Below, piece after piece: positions 29,056 through 37,974 of a DNA stretch of 64,000 bases. Location of the stretch: positions 62,001-126,000 of the forward strand of contig NZ_JAAATY010000026.1 in the NCBI RefSeq assembly GCF_013280595.1, written 5' to 3'. Both the position numbers and the translations under genes were made by a program. Each line of letters starts with the position of its first letter. Positions within the stretch are counted from its first letter, which is position 1. The notes beneath the pieces are model-generated. The model worked only from the letters and a program-made list of their open reading frames with translations, had not been told where the DNA came from and did not search any database. The stretch comes from Kibdelosporangium persicum (GTDB lineage Bacteria > Actinomycetota > Actinomycetes > Mycobacteriales > Pseudonocardiaceae).

Positions 29056-30125
29056 CCGCGCTGCACCTGCGGGGAGTCGTGCTCCCCGGTGACGAGACCC
29101 GTGACGTCTGGGTGGTCAACGGCCGGATCCGGTTCACCCCGGTGCCGAACGCGGAGACCGTGGTGGACGTCGGTTTCCTGGTGCCGGGGCTGGTCGACGC
29201 GCACTGCCACATCGGGATCTCGCCGTCGGGCAACCCGACGCTCGAGGAATCGGCCGGACAGGCCGAGATCGACCGTGACAGCGGTGCTCTGCTGGTCCGT
29301 GACTGCGGCGCGCCGATCGACACCACGCCGTTGCAGGAGCGCCTCGACCTGCCGCGGATCATCCGCGCGGGCAGGCACATCAGCAGGCCCAAGCGGTACA
29401 TCCGTTACCTCGGGGTCGAACTGGAAGATCCCGAGCAGCTGCCGGAAGCGGTCGCCGAGCAGGCCGCGTACGGCGACGGCTGGGTGAAACTGGTCGGTGA
29501 CTGGATCGACCGGTCCGTCGGTGACCTGGCGCCGTTGTGGCCGGACGACGTGCTGGCGCGGGCGATCAAGGTCGCGCACCAGGCAGGCGCCCGCGTGACG
29601 GCCCACGTCTTCGGCGAGGACGCCGTCCCCGGCCTGCTGGCCGCCGGGATCGACTGCATCGAGCACGGCACGGGCCTGACCGCGGACACGATCGCGGCGA
29701 TGGCCTCGTCCGGTACGGCCCTGGTGCCCACGCTGATCAACATCGAGACGTTCCCGGACCTCGCCGCGAATGCCACGAAATACCCGGTGTACGCGGCCCA
29801 CATGCGGCAGTTGCACGCCTCGGTCCGGGACACCGTGCGCGCCGCCATCGAAGCGGGCGTTCCGGTGTACGCGGGCACCGACGCGGGCGGCGGCATCGCA
29901 CACGGCCGTTTGGCCGACGAGATAGAAGCCTTGCACAGCGCGGGGATGAGCCGGACGGACGCATTGGCGGCCGGGTCGTGGGCAGCGCGTGGCTGGCTGG
30001 GCTATTCGGGTATCGAAGACGGCTCGGCGGCCGACATCGTCGCCTATCCGGCCGATCCGCGTACCGACCTGAGCGTGTTGCGATCACCCACTCGGATTGT
30101 CTTGCGTGGGCGAATCGTGCGGTGA
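29052..30125 (+). CDS. Amidohydrolase family protein
   Basis: The 357-residue protein begins inside the ffh stop codon (GTGA). It has the amidohydrolase metal motifs DAHCHIGI, TAHVFGED, CIEHGTG and YAGTDAGGG, and the short N- and C-terminal beta sandwich halves usual for imidazolonepropionase/prolidase-like members. The substrate is not evident. Although coupled to ffh, a role in protein secretion is not implied; such insertions downstream of ffh occur in Pseudonocardiales. Confidence 0.85.
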   Translation: MTALHLRGVVLPGDETRDVWVVNGRIRFTPVPNAETVVDVGFLVPGLVDAHCHIGISPSGNPTLEESAGQAEIDRDSGALLVRDCGAPIDTTPLQERLDLPRIIRAGRHISRPKRYIRYLGVELEDPEQLPEAVAEQAAYGDGWVKLVGDWIDRSVGDLAPLWPDDVLARAIKVAHQAGARVTAHVFGEDAVPGLLAAGIDCIEHGTGLTADTIAAMASSGTALVPTLINIETFPDLAANATKYPVYAAHMRQLHASVRDTVRAAIEAGVPVYAGTDAGGGIAHGRLADEIEALHSAGMSRTDALAAGSWAARGWLGYSGIEDGSAADIVAYPADPRTDLSVLRSPTRIVLRGRIVR

Positions 30126-30237
30126 CACGCTGAATCACTCGGTGACACGCCGACACCCGCCGTAGTCTGCCAAGCAGGCCGCGCACTGGCGGTGCGGTCC
30201 GTTGCCGGCCATTGGACTCGCCTGTCGGAGGACGCCC

Positions 30238-31014
30238 GTGACCCCACCACCCGCACGGGAGCCTGAAACAATGGCAGCGCAGCAGCCGCCCGCGGAGCAG
30301 CCACCCGTGCAGGACCGCAGCCACAAGTGGGGAATCGGCGCCTTCCTGCTGGTCGAGGCCGTGCTGTTGCTCTCGGCCGCCTTCATCGGCGCGATCCTCC
30401 AGCCGAGCAACTCCGACCAGCGGATCAGCGTGCTGACCATCGTGGTCGGCTCGATCCTGCCGGTGCTGATCGCGACCGGGGTGGCGCTGCTGATCACCCG
30501 GTTGCGCGGCAACGGGCCGCGGATCGACCTGCGGTGGTCGTACTCCCGTGCGGACTTCAAGGTGGGGCTGAAGTTCGGCCTGATCGGCATCGTGCTGACC
30601 ACGATCGCCGCGATGGTCTGGACGAAGGTCGTCGGCGACGAGAACGCCACGTCGGCGTTCAGCGCGCTGGTGGACAACCGGTCGCTGCCGGTCGCCGCGG
30701 GCATCGTGATGTTCCTGTACGCCTGGCTGGTCGGGCCGGTCTGCGAGGAGATCATCTTCCGCGGCCTGCTGTGGGGCGCGCTGGAACGCCTGCAGTGGGG
30801 CCGCTGGGCGGTCTTCGGCCTGAGCACGGCCGTTTTCGCGGTCAGCCACCTCGAGCCGCTGCGGACGTCGCTGCTGATCGTGATCGGCATCCCGATCGGC
30901 CTCGCCCGGCTGTTCACCGGGCGGCTCGGCGCCAGCGTGGTGGCCCACCAGGTCAACAACTTCCTGCCCGCTTTGACCGTTCTGCTCGTCTCCCTCGGAG
31001 TGATGGCACCCTGA
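30238..31014 (+). CDS. CPBP (CAAX-like) intramembrane metalloprotease
   Basis: The 258-residue protein has a proline-rich cytosolic start and about seven hydrophobic segments. It carries the CPBP/Abi motifs [11 protein letters not shown] (glutamates and arginine), AVSHLE and a later asparagine in [17 protein letters not shown] precedes the GTG at 30238. Members process membrane proteins or act in bacteriocin immunity. It overlaps pxpA by one base (TGATG). Confidence 0.85.
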   Translation: MTPPPAREPETMAAQQPPAEQPPVQDRSHKWGIGAFLLVEAVLLLSAAFIGAILQPSNSDQRISVLTIVVGSILPVLIATGVALLITRLRGNGPRIDLRWSYSRADFKVGLKFGLIGIVLTTIAAMVWTKVVGDENATSAFSALVDNRSLPVAAGIVMFLYAWLVGPVCEEIIFRGLLWGALERLQWGRWAVFGLSTAVFAVSHLEPLRTSLLIVIGIPIGLARLFTGRLGASVVAHQVNNFLPALTVLLVSLGVMAP

Positions 31015-31760
31015 TGGATCTCAACAGCGACCTCGGCGAAGGTTTCGGCGTCTGGCGGCTCGGCGACGACGCGGCCCTGCTCGGCGTGGTGACGTCGGCG
31101 AACGTGGCCTGCGGGTTCCACGCCGGTGATCCCCGCACCATGCGCTCGGTCTGTGAACTCGCCGCCTCGCACGGGGTCGCGATCGGCGCCCAGGTGTCCT
31201 ATCGGGATCTCGCCGGGTTCGGCCGCCGCTTCATCGACGTCGATCCCGTCGAGCTGGCCGACGACGTGCTGTACCAGATCGGTGCCTTGTCGGCCTTCGC
31301 GTCGGCCGCAGGAGTGCGCGTGGCGTACGTGAAGCCGCACGGTGCCTTGTATAACGCCGTTGTTCACCACGACGAGCAAGCGGCCGCCGTGGTGGCCGGC
31401 GTCAAGGCGTGGGGCGATCTGCCCGTGCTTGGGCTACCCGGCTCGTCGTTCTTGGCGGCTGCCTCCTCTGCAGGGCTGCGTACGGTCGGCGAGGCGTTCG
31501 CGGACCGCGGCTATACGCCCGAAGGAACGTTGGTATCCCGCCGTGCCCCGGGCGCGTTGCTCACGGATACGGCAGCCGTCGTCGAGCGCGCTCTACGGCT
31601 GGCGTCGGACCAGGAGATCGTCGCGGTGGACGGCACCGTGATCAAAGCGTCGACGGTCGAGTCCTTGTGCCTGCACGGCGACACGCCGGGCGCTGTGCAA
31701 CACGCCCAGGCCGTCCGCGTCGCGCTGGAGGATGCCGGGGTCACGCTCGCCCCGTTCTGA
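31014..31760 (+). CDS. pxpA: 5-oxoprolinase subunit PxpA (LamB/YcsF family)
   Basis: The 248-residue protein begins with the family hallmark [12 protein letters not shown] and contains [32 protein letters not shown] and [12 protein letters not shown]. With PxpB and PxpC it opens 5-oxoproline to glutamate in an ATP-dependent reaction. No pxpB or pxpC homologue is in the window, so the partners must be encoded elsewhere. The start overlaps the protease stop. Confidence 0.92.
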   Translation: MDLNSDLGEGFGVWRLGDDAALLGVVTSANVACGFHAGDPRTMRSVCELAASHGVAIGAQVSYRDLAGFGRRFIDVDPVELADDVLYQIGALSAFASAAGVRVAYVKPHGALYNAVVHHDEQAAAVVAGVKAWGDLPVLGLPGSSFLAAASSAGLRTVGEAFADRGYTPEGTLVSRRAPGALLTDTAAVVERALRLASDQEIVAVDGTVIKASTVESLCLHGDTPGAVQHAQAVRVALEDAGVTLAPF

Positions 31761-31961
31761 GTGACCTCGGACACCACCCGGAGCGCTCGATCAGGGGTGA
31801 TTGTGAGCCGGACGGACTCGTCTGGCACAATACTTGGCTGTCCGCTGTGGCTGGACCCTCTCACCACGCCATGGCTGCCATTCGGGCCTCGCCCCCGTGT
31901 CCCCACGCGGGCGTAGCGAGTTCCACCCGTAGCACCAGAACGTCGAGGAGTACCACAACCC

Positions 31962-32411
31962 GTGGCAGTCAAGATCAAGCTGCAGCGTCTCGGAAAGATC
32001 CGGTCGCCGTACTACCGCATCATCGTCGCCGACGCGCGCAGCCGCCGTAGTGGCAAGGCCATCGAGATCATCGGCCGCTACGCCCCCAAGGAAGAGCCGA
32101 GCTTCATCGAGGTCGACTCCGAGCGCGCCCAGTACTGGCTGGGTGTCGGCGCGCAGCCGACCGAGCCGGTGCAGCACCTGTTCGAGATCACCGGTGACTG
32201 GCAGAAGTTCAAGGGCCTGCCGGGTACCGAGGGCACGCTGAAGGTCAAGGAGCCCAAGCCGGACAAGGCCGAGCTGTTCGCGGCCGCCCTGGCCGCGGCG
32301 GGTGAGGAGCCGGTGACCGAGGCGACCACGCCGAAGAAGAAGAGCAGCAAGAAGGCCGACGCCAAGGCTGACGAGGCCAAGGCGGATGAGGGCGCCAAGG
32401 AAGACGCGTGA
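31962..32411 (+). CDS. rpsP: 30S ribosomal protein S16
   Basis: The 149-residue protein has the S16 core [36 protein letters not shown] and [11 protein letters not shown]. An Ala/Lys-rich C-terminal extension (about residues 95-149) adds to the roughly 80-residue bacterial minimum, as in other actinomycetes. The GTG at 31962 follows a 200-base leader after pxpA that probably holds the promoter of the rpsP-trmD operon. Its stop overlaps the KH gene. Confidence 0.97.
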   Translation: MAVKIKLQRLGKIRSPYYRIIVADARSRRSGKAIEIIGRYAPKEEPSFIEVDSERAQYWLGVGAQPTEPVQHLFEITGDWQKFKGLPGTEGTLKVKEPKPDKAELFAAALAAAGEEPVTEATTPKKKSSKKADAKADEAKADEGAKEDA

Positions 32412-32647
32412 GCTTCCTCGCGGACTCGCTCGAGCACCTGGTGCGCGGGATCGTCGACCACCCGGACGAGGTCCGGGTGGAACTGGTCACCACGCGCCGG
32501 GGCCGCACTCTCGAGGTCCACGTCCACCCCGATGACCTCGGCAAGGTGATCGGCCGGGGCGGGCGGACAGCCACCGCCCTGCGCACGGTCATGGCCGGGA
32601 TCGGTGGCCGGGGTGTCCGCGTGGACGTGGTGGACACAGACCACTAG
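32408..32647 (+). CDS. khpA: KH-domain RNA-binding protein
   Basis: The 79-residue protein has a single KH fold with the loop [17 protein letters not shown]. It is coupled to rpsP by a GTGA overlap and lies between rpsP and rimM, the standard location of KhpA (YlqC). It binds RNA with KhpB in other bacteria and influences cell division and translation. Confidence 0.93.
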   Translation: MSFLADSLEHLVRGIVDHPDEVRVELVTTRRGRTLEVHVHPDDLGKVIGRGGRTATALRTVMAGIGGRGVRVDVVDTDH

Positions 32648-32652
32648 CGCCT

Positions 32653-33162
32653 ATGGATGTCGTCGTCGGCCGCGTGGCCAAGGCGCACGGAATCCGCGGG
32701 GAACTCGCCGTGGACGTGCGCACAGACTCGCCCGAGCAGCGTTTCGCTCCTGGGGCGGTCGTGGCCGCGCGGCTGCGCGACGGTTCCTCCCGACCCTTGA
32801 CGCTCGCCACCATCCGGGCACACGGTGAGCGTCTGCTCGTCACCTTCGACGAAGTTCCGGACCGGACTGCCGCTGAGTCACTGCGTGGGGCCTTGCTCCT
32901 CGCGGACACTGACGCACTGCCGCCGACCGACGACCCCGACGAGTTCTACGACCACGAACTCGAAGGGCTTTCCGCCGTGCTCACCGATGGCTCCGCCGTG
33001 GGTGTGGTGCGCGAGATCGTGCACAGCGCGGCGGGTGAACTGCTCGCCATCGACATGTCCGGCCGTGAGGTCCTCGTGCCGTTCGTGCGCGAAATCGTCC
33101 CCGAGGTGGACATCGCCGGGCGCCGGGTGGTGCTCGACCCGCCCGAGGGACTGCTGGACTGA
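32653..33162 (+). CDS. rimM: 16S rRNA processing protein RimM
   Basis: The 169-residue assembly factor for the 30S head binds S19. It shows the N-terminal VGRVAKAHGIRGELAVDV barrel, the linker DEFYDHELEGL and the C-terminal PRC-barrel ending in VPFVREIVPEVDIAGRRVV. It lies between the KH gene and trmD with tight spacing, as expected for the rpsP-rimM-trmD-rplS operon. Confidence 0.96.
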   Translation: MDVVVGRVAKAHGIRGELAVDVRTDSPEQRFAPGAVVAARLRDGSSRPLTLATIRAHGERLLVTFDEVPDRTAAESLRGALLLADTDALPPTDDPDEFYDHELEGLSAVLTDGSAVGVVREIVHSAAGELLAIDMSGREVLVPFVREIVPEVDIAGRRVVLDPPEGLLD

Positions 33163-33165
33163 GTC

Positions 33166-33927
33166 ATGCGCATCGACGTAGTCACGATCTTCCCCGAGTA
33201 CCTGACGCCACTGCGCTCCGCGCTGCTCGGCAAAGCGATCGACCGCGGCCTGCTGGACGTTCGCGTCCATGACCTGCGTGACTGGACGCACGACGTGCAC
33301 AAGGCCGTCGACGACAGCCCGTACGGCGGCGGCCCGGGCATGGTCATGAAGCCCCAGGTATGGGGCGACGCCCTGGACTCCGTGTGCGTCGGCGAGACAC
33401 CGCGGCTGGTCGTTCCCACGCCCGCGGGCAAACCGTTCACCCAGGCCATGGCCCGCTCATACGCCAAGGAATCACGCCTGGTCTTCGCGTGCGGCCGCTA
33501 TGAGGGCATCGACCAGCGCGTGATCGACGACGCGGCTAGCCGGATGCCCGTCGACGAGGTCTCCATCGGCGACTACGTGCTCGTCGGCGGTGAGGTCGCG
33601 GTGATGGTCATCGTCGAGGCCGTGGCCCGGCTCCTGCCCGGCGTGCTGGGCAACCCGGCGTCGGCGCAGCAGGACTCGTTCTCCGACGGCCTGCTCGAAG
33701 GCCCCAGCTACACCCGCCCCGAGGTCTGGCGGGACATCGCCGTGCCGGACGTGCTGCGCTCCGGCAACCACGCCGCGATCGACCGCTGGCGCCGTGACCG
33801 GGCGATCGAACGCACCTTCCATCGCCGCCCCGACCTGCTGGAACACCTCCCCGAGGACGCACTGGACAAGCACGACCGCGCGCTGCTCGACCAGCTGCGC
33901 ACGGGGCCGATTTCGCCTCCCGCCTGA
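33166..33927 (+). CDS. trmD: tRNA (guanine-37-N1)-methyltransferase
   Basis: The 253-residue SPOUT methyltransferase modifies G37 of tRNAs to prevent +1 frameshifting. Key stretches are [41 protein letters not shown] and the knotted SAM site [13 protein letters not shown]. It starts three bases after rimM. A 144-base gap before rplS may carry leader structure. Confidence 0.97.
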   Translation: MRIDVVTIFPEYLTPLRSALLGKAIDRGLLDVRVHDLRDWTHDVHKAVDDSPYGGGPGMVMKPQVWGDALDSVCVGETPRLVVPTPAGKPFTQAMARSYAKESRLVFACGRYEGIDQRVIDDAASRMPVDEVSIGDYVLVGGEVAVMVIVEAVARLLPGVLGNPASAQQDSFSDGLLEGPSYTRPEVWRDIAVPDVLRSGNHAAIDRWRRDRAIERTFHRRPDLLEHLPEDALDKHDRALLDQLRTGPISPPA

Positions 33928-34071
33928 CGACCTGTCATACTTGCTCGGTTGCCGCTGTCGGGCCCGTTTCCGACGCGCGCCAGAAAGCCCTCTCCCAGGT
34001 CGGCACCGACTTGCTGTCGCGCCTGCCGGGAGATACGAAGAACACACCCGATGACGAGGACGGACAAACCG

Positions 34072-34431
34072 ATGAACACCCTGGATGCCCTGGACGCCCA
34101 GTCGCTGCGTTCCGACATCCCGGACTTCCGGCCGGGCGACACCCTCAAGGTCCAGGTCCGCGTCATCGAAGGCCAGCGCGAGCGGACCCAGGAGTTCCAG
34201 GGCGTCGTGATCCGCCGCCAGGGCGGTGGCATCCGGGAGACCTTCACCGTTCGCAAGATCTCGTACGGCGTCGGCGTCGAGCGCACCTTCCCGGTGCACT
34301 CCCCGAACGTCGCGAAGATCGAGGTCGCCAAGCGCGGTGACGTCCGCCGGGCGAAGCTCTACTACCTGCGCGAACTGCGCGGCAAGGCCGCCAAGATCAA
34401 GGAGAAGCGCGAAACCCCTTCGGGCGCGTGA
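34072..34431 (+). CDS. rplS: 50S ribosomal protein L19
   Basis: The 119-residue protein starts [13 protein letters not shown] at an ATG preceded by GAGGA. The L19 core [48 protein letters not shown] and the basic tail are complete. An in-frame ATG seven codons earlier is unlikely by family comparison. It lies at the 30S-50S interface and closes the ribosomal part of the operon. Confidence 0.96.
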   Translation: MNTLDALDAQSLRSDIPDFRPGDTLKVQVRVIEGQRERTQEFQGVVIRRQGGGIRETFTVRKISYGVGVERTFPVHSPNVAKIEVAKRGDVRRAKLYYLRELRGKAAKIKEKRETPSGA

Positions 34432-34464
34432 CGCGACCGGCGCCTTCTGCCGTAACCTGGCGAC

Positions 34465-35448
34465 GTGGTTAATCCCGTGCACTCGAACGCACCCGAGGAT
34501 GATCCCGAACGTCCGGAAGAAGTCACCGGTCCGCTGGAATCCGCCAAGTCCGAAACGCCCGAACCCGGTATTTACGAGTCGCGGCGCGGACGTTCCAGCA
34601 GGGATGACTCCGACGAGTCGGAATCGGGCAAGAAGCCCACAAAGAAGAAGATGAGCTTCTGGAAAGAGCTGCCGATCCTCATCGTCGTGGCTCTTGTCCT
34701 GGTCTTCTTGATCCAGCAGTTCCTCGCGCGGGTCTACGTCATCCCGTCGGGTTCGATGGAAGAGACGCTGCACGGGTGTCCCGGCTGTCAAGGTGACCGG
34801 ATCCTGGTCGAGAAGGTCACCTATTACTTCACCGATCCGGCGCCCGGCGACGTCATCGTCTTCAAGGGCCCGGGTCCGTGGGTGCAGAACGAATTCGCCG
34901 GTGAGCGCTCGGACAACGCTTTTGTCCGTTTTTTCGAGCAGCTCGGTTCGGTGATCGGACTGGCTCCGCCGGACGAGAAGGACTTCGTCAAGCGCGTGAT
35001 CGCCGTCGGCGGTCAGACCGTCCGCGGCGACGCCGACGGCAAGGTCTACGTCGACGACAAGGTGCTCAACGAGCCCTACGTGTACTGGGAGGGCGGCGCG
35101 CCCAACGGCGACCAGCAGTTCGAGCCGGTGACGGTCCCGCCCGGCACGCTGTGGGTGATGGGCGACAACCGCAACAACTCGTCCGACTCGCGCAAGCAGG
35201 GCAACACGCGGCTCGAAGGCGTCGTCCCGGTGTCCGACGTGATCGGCAAGGCACAGGTGATCGTCCTGCCGCCGGGCCGCTGGGGCGGCATCCCCGACCC
35301 GAACCCGCAGGCCCTGGCCTCGGCCCCGGCGTGGCAGCAGGGCATCCCGCTCGGCGCCGGTGTGCTGCTGGCGTGGCCGGTGCTGTGGACGTCCCGCCGG
35401 GTCGGCCGGGCGGTCGTCAGTCCGTTCAAGGGTTCCGATCGGAAGTAG
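34465..35448 (+). CDS. lepB: Signal peptidase I
   Basis: The 327-residue protease has an acidic cytosolic N-terminus, a membrane anchor (about residues 70-88) and the catalytic serine S97 in IPSGSMEETL. The general-base lysine K176 lies in DFVKRVIAVGG, followed by box D GDNRNNSSDSR. A second hydrophobic segment near the C-terminus (about 295-312) is common in actinobacterial forms. It removes signal peptides from secreted proteins and lies between rplS and rnhB as usual. Confidence 0.96.
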   Translation: MVNPVHSNAPEDDPERPEEVTGPLESAKSETPEPGIYESRRGRSSRDDSDESESGKKPTKKKMSFWKELPILIVVALVLVFLIQQFLARVYVIPSGSMEETLHGCPGCQGDRILVEKVTYYFTDPAPGDVIVFKGPGPWVQNEFAGERSDNAFVRFFEQLGSVIGLAPPDEKDFVKRVIAVGGQTVRGDADGKVYVDDKVLNEPYVYWEGGAPNGDQQFEPVTVPPGTLWVMGDNRNNSSDSRKQGNTRLEGVVPVSDVIGKAQVIVLPPGRWGGIPDPNPQALASAPAWQQGIPLGAGVLLAWPVLWTSRRVGRAVVSPFKGSDRK

Positions 35449-35452
35449 CCCA

Positions 35453-36235
35453 GTGGCGGTGACCATGAGCCTGCGCCCGCCGCGTGTTCCCATCCGGCGT
35501 GACGGTGGGACCTGGGCGATGCAGGGCGCTCTGGAGCGGCGTGGTCTGGGGCCGGTCGCCGGAGTCGACGAGGCCGGTCGTGGCGCGTGTGCGGGGCCGC
35601 TGGTGGTGGCCTCGTGCATGCTGAAGCCGGGGGACGCGGCCAGGTTCGAGGACCTCACCGACTCGAAGCTGATGACCCCGGCGGCGCGCGACCGGATGTA
35701 CGACATCGTGCTCGCGCGTGCGCTGGACTACGCGGTCGTCGTGATTCCACCCGATGAGGTGGATTCCCGCGGCGTGGGGTACGCGAACCTGGAGGGCATG
35801 CGCCGGGCGGTCGCGAGGCTGAGAGTGCACCCGGGATACGTGCTCACCGACGGTTTCCGGGTGTCGGGGTTCACCGCCCCGAGCATGGCGGTGATCAAGG
35901 GCGACGCGGCTGTGGCGTGTATCGCAGCCGCGTCCGTGCTCGCCAAGGTGACCAGGGACCGGATAATGGGTGAGTTGCACGAGGAGCTACCGGTCTACGG
36001 TTTCGACGAGCACAAGGGCTACATCACCGGCAGGCACCACGCCGCGCTCGGTGAGCACGGGCCGAGTGCCGTACACCGGTGGTCGTACTCGAACGTGGCG
36101 TCCGCGGGCATCAAACACGGCCTGCGCCCGCCGCGCCGGGTGGCGCTGAGTGTGGCGGCCGTTGAAGTGGTTCACAATGGGGGCTCCCCTCGGCAAGGGG
36201 CGGAATCAGAACGAGGAGGAGCTCGGGTCGGATGA
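35453..36235 (+). CDS. rnhB: Ribonuclease HII
   Basis: The 260-residue enzyme cleaves RNA in RNA-DNA hybrids. Catalytic acidic residues appear in VAGVDEAGRGACAGPL and in VLTDGF; the later motif is ASVLAKVTRDRIM...YGFDEHKGY. I chose the GTG at 35453, preceded by GGAAG at seven bases; GTG 35459 or ATG 35465 are alternatives. The C-terminal 35 residues after HGLRPPRR are an unconserved extension. Its stop overlaps the DUF2469 gene. Confidence 0.94.
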   Translation: MAVTMSLRPPRVPIRRDGGTWAMQGALERRGLGPVAGVDEAGRGACAGPLVVASCMLKPGDAARFEDLTDSKLMTPAARDRMYDIVLARALDYAVVVIPPDEVDSRGVGYANLEGMRRAVARLRVHPGYVLTDGFRVSGFTAPSMAVIKGDAAVACIAAASVLAKVTRDRIMGELHEELPVYGFDEHKGYITGRHHAALGEHGPSAVHRWSYSNVASAGIKHGLRPPRRVALSVAAVEVVHNGGSPRQGAESERGGARVG

Positions 36236-36552
36236 GTGCGGAGGATCTCGAGAAGTACGAGACCGAGATGGAGCTACAGCTCTACCGGGAGTACCGCGAC
36301 ATCGTCGGCCAGTTCTCCTACGTGGTGGAGACGGAGCGGCGGTTCTACCTGGCCAATTCGGTCGACGTGCAGATCAGGGACGCGGACGGCGAGGTGTACT
36401 TCGAGGTACGCATGTCCGACGCCTGGGTCTGGGACATGTACCGGCCGGCGCGGTTCGTCAAGAACGTCCGGGTGATCACCTTCAAGGACGTGAACGTGGA
36501 GGAGCTGGACAAGCCGGAACTCCGGCTGCCCGACGAAGGCCTCGGTTCCTAG
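36232..36552 (+). CDS. DUF2469 family protein
   Basis: The 106-residue acidic protein (MSAEDLEKYETEMELQLYRE...) is the highly conserved actinobacterial DUF2469 protein found after rnhB. The ATGA overlap with rnhB indicates coupling. Function is not established. No catalytic motif is evident, and the sequence FSYVVETERRFYLANSV with the C-terminal PELRLPDEG is typical for the family. Confidence 0.94.
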   Translation: MSAEDLEKYETEMELQLYREYRDIVGQFSYVVETERRFYLANSVDVQIRDADGEVYFEVRMSDAWVWDMYRPARFVKNVRVITFKDVNVEELDKPELRLPDEGLGS

Positions 36553-37310
36553 CCGAGCAGGTGTGCCCGGAGCAGGTCGTTGAACTCGACCGGGCGCTCG
36601 ACGTTCGCCAGGTGCGCCGCGCCGTCGAGGACGACCAGGCGGCTGCGCGGAATGGCCGCGGCGATGTCCCGTAGGTGGTCCGGCGGCGTCGCCGGGTCTT
36701 CAGCGCCCGCGATGACCAGGGTCGGCGTGGGGATGTCCGCCAACTGGTCCGCGAAGTCCCAGGCGCCGAGAGCCGCGCAGCAGCTGATGTAGCCGTCCGC
36801 GGGCGTGTTCGCGACCATGGCCCGGATCGTGGCCTTCTGCTCCGCGTCGTCGAAGTCCGCGCTCAACCACCGGCCGAGCGAGAAGTCCGCCAGCCATTCC
36901 ATGCCCTTCGCCCGCACGTTCTCCGCCCGCTCGGCCCACGCCTCGGCCGGGGCGAACCACGACGACGTGCACGCCAGCACGAGCTGATCGATCCGATGCG
37001 GGTGGTAGCGGCTCAGCCACATGCCGACCGCGCCACCGAGTGACAGGCCGCAGAAGTGCGCCTTCTCGATGTCCAGCTGGTCGAGCAGGGCCAGGACGTC
37101 GCCGGCCAGATCCGCGACCTCGTACGGCCCCGCCGGGACAGGGGATTTGCCATGGCCGCGGTGGTCGTAGCTGATCACCCGGTACTCGTCGGACAGCGCT
37201 TCGCGCTGCGGCATCCACATGTCCGAATTGCTGCCGACGGAGCCGGAGAGGATGAGGACGGGGGCGTCCTGCGGGCCTTCGATCGTCCGATGCACCTCGA
37301 CGGGCTTCAC
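36549..37310 (-). CDS. Alpha/beta hydrolase (3-oxoadipate enol-lactonase-like)
   Basis: The 253-residue protein has SGSVGSNSDMW (oxyanion loop), YDHRGHGKSP, the nucleophile elbow CGLSLGGAVG, the acid in AGAEDPATPP and the histidine in DGAAHLANVE, the PcaD pattern. The GTG at 37310 follows GGAG; longer in-frame starts read into the leader. It lies in reverse orientation between DUF2469 and yraN and interrupts the core operon. No other catechol-pathway genes are near, so the true substrate is uncertain. Confidence 0.87.
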   Translation of the reverse strand: MKPVEVHRTIEGPQDAPVLILSGSVGSNSDMWMPQREALSDEYRVISYDHRGHGKSPVPAGPYEVADLAGDVLALLDQLDIEKAHFCGLSLGGAVGMWLSRYHPHRIDQLVLACTSSWFAPAEAWAERAENVRAKGMEWLADFSLGRWLSADFDDAEQKATIRAMVANTPADGYISCCAALGAWDFADQLADIPTPTLVIAGAEDPATPPDHLRDIAAAIPRSRLVVLDGAAHLANVERPVEFNDLLRAHLLG

Positions 37311-37531
37311 TGAGCTCCCTTCTCCGGGCCACCACATTAGTGGCATCCGGCGCGGGGAAACACCCACTACGCGGGCTCTACCACATCCCACCGACAAAAC
37401 CCCGCCCGACAAGACCGCGAACCCCCGAACGATCCACAACCGTCCACTTGTCCACAGCCCCGCCCTCGCCCCCTGGCACCCCGGCGACCCGCAAGGAAAG
37501 CTGGAATCACCCGAACCCGAGGAGCGAGACC

Positions 37532-37909
37532 ATGAAGACGGCGACAAAAACCCCGAACCCGCACCACGAACTGGGCCGCAAAGGCGAAGACCTCGCGATC
37601 GCCTACCTGGCGGAGCAAGGACTCATAGTCCTGGACCGCAACTGGCGATGTAGGGAGGGAGAGCTGGACCTCATCCTGACCGACGGGGCGAAAGTCGTGG
37701 TCTGCGAAGTGAAAACCCGAGCAGGCACAGGCTTCGGCGACCCGGCCGAGGCCGTCGACGACCGCAAAGCCAGACGCATCCGCCGCCTCATCAACATCTG
37801 GCTGTCCACCTACCGCGTCCCCTGGTGCGAGCTCCGCTTCGACATCGTCGCCATCACCTGGCGTCCACACGCCAAACCCCGCATCACCCACCTCAGGAAC
37901 GCTTTCTGA
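37532..37909 (+). CDS. UPF0102 / YraN family nuclease-like protein
   Basis: The 125-residue protein has the restriction-endonuclease-like fold of UPF0102: LGRKGEDLAIAYL, GLIVLDRNWRCREGELDLI and VVCEVKTRAG with the acidic-x-K pattern. The ATG at 37532 follows AGGAG. In actinomycetes it is followed directly by comM and dprA. Here its TGA overlaps the ATG of a 21-codon comM-like fragment, and intact comM is 1.3 kb away. Confidence 0.92.
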   Translation: MKTATKTPNPHHELGRKGEDLAIAYLAEQGLIVLDRNWRCREGELDLILTDGAKVVVCEVKTRAGTGFGDPAEAVDDRKARRIRRLINIWLSTYRVPWCELRFDIVAITWRPHAKPRITHLRNAF

Positions 37910-37974
37910 TGGCTCTGGCCCAAGCATGGTCGGTGGCGCTGTTCGGAATGGATGGCCGGATGGTTTCCAGGTGA
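37909..37974 (+). pseudogene. Truncated duplicate of the comM 5' end
   Basis: The ATG overlaps the yraN stop (TGATG) and opens a frame of 21 codons. It reads MALAQAWSVALFGMDG and then diverges to a stop at 37972-37974. The first 16 codons match the start of intact comM at 39231 (MRLAHTWSVALLGVDG) at 11 positions. This looks like the original yraN-coupled start of comM, left behind when the body of the gene was displaced or replaced. Confidence 0.75.

Noticed and set aside
31761-31961. Defined promoter for rpsP from TTGTGA (31801) and CACAAT (31826)
   Set aside because: The 19-base spacing is outside the usual range and no better pair was found, so it is not listed as a feature.
33472-35706. 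744-codon minus-strand frame spanning trmD, rplS and lepB
   Set aside because: It crosses several real genes on the other strand and has no recognisable domain.
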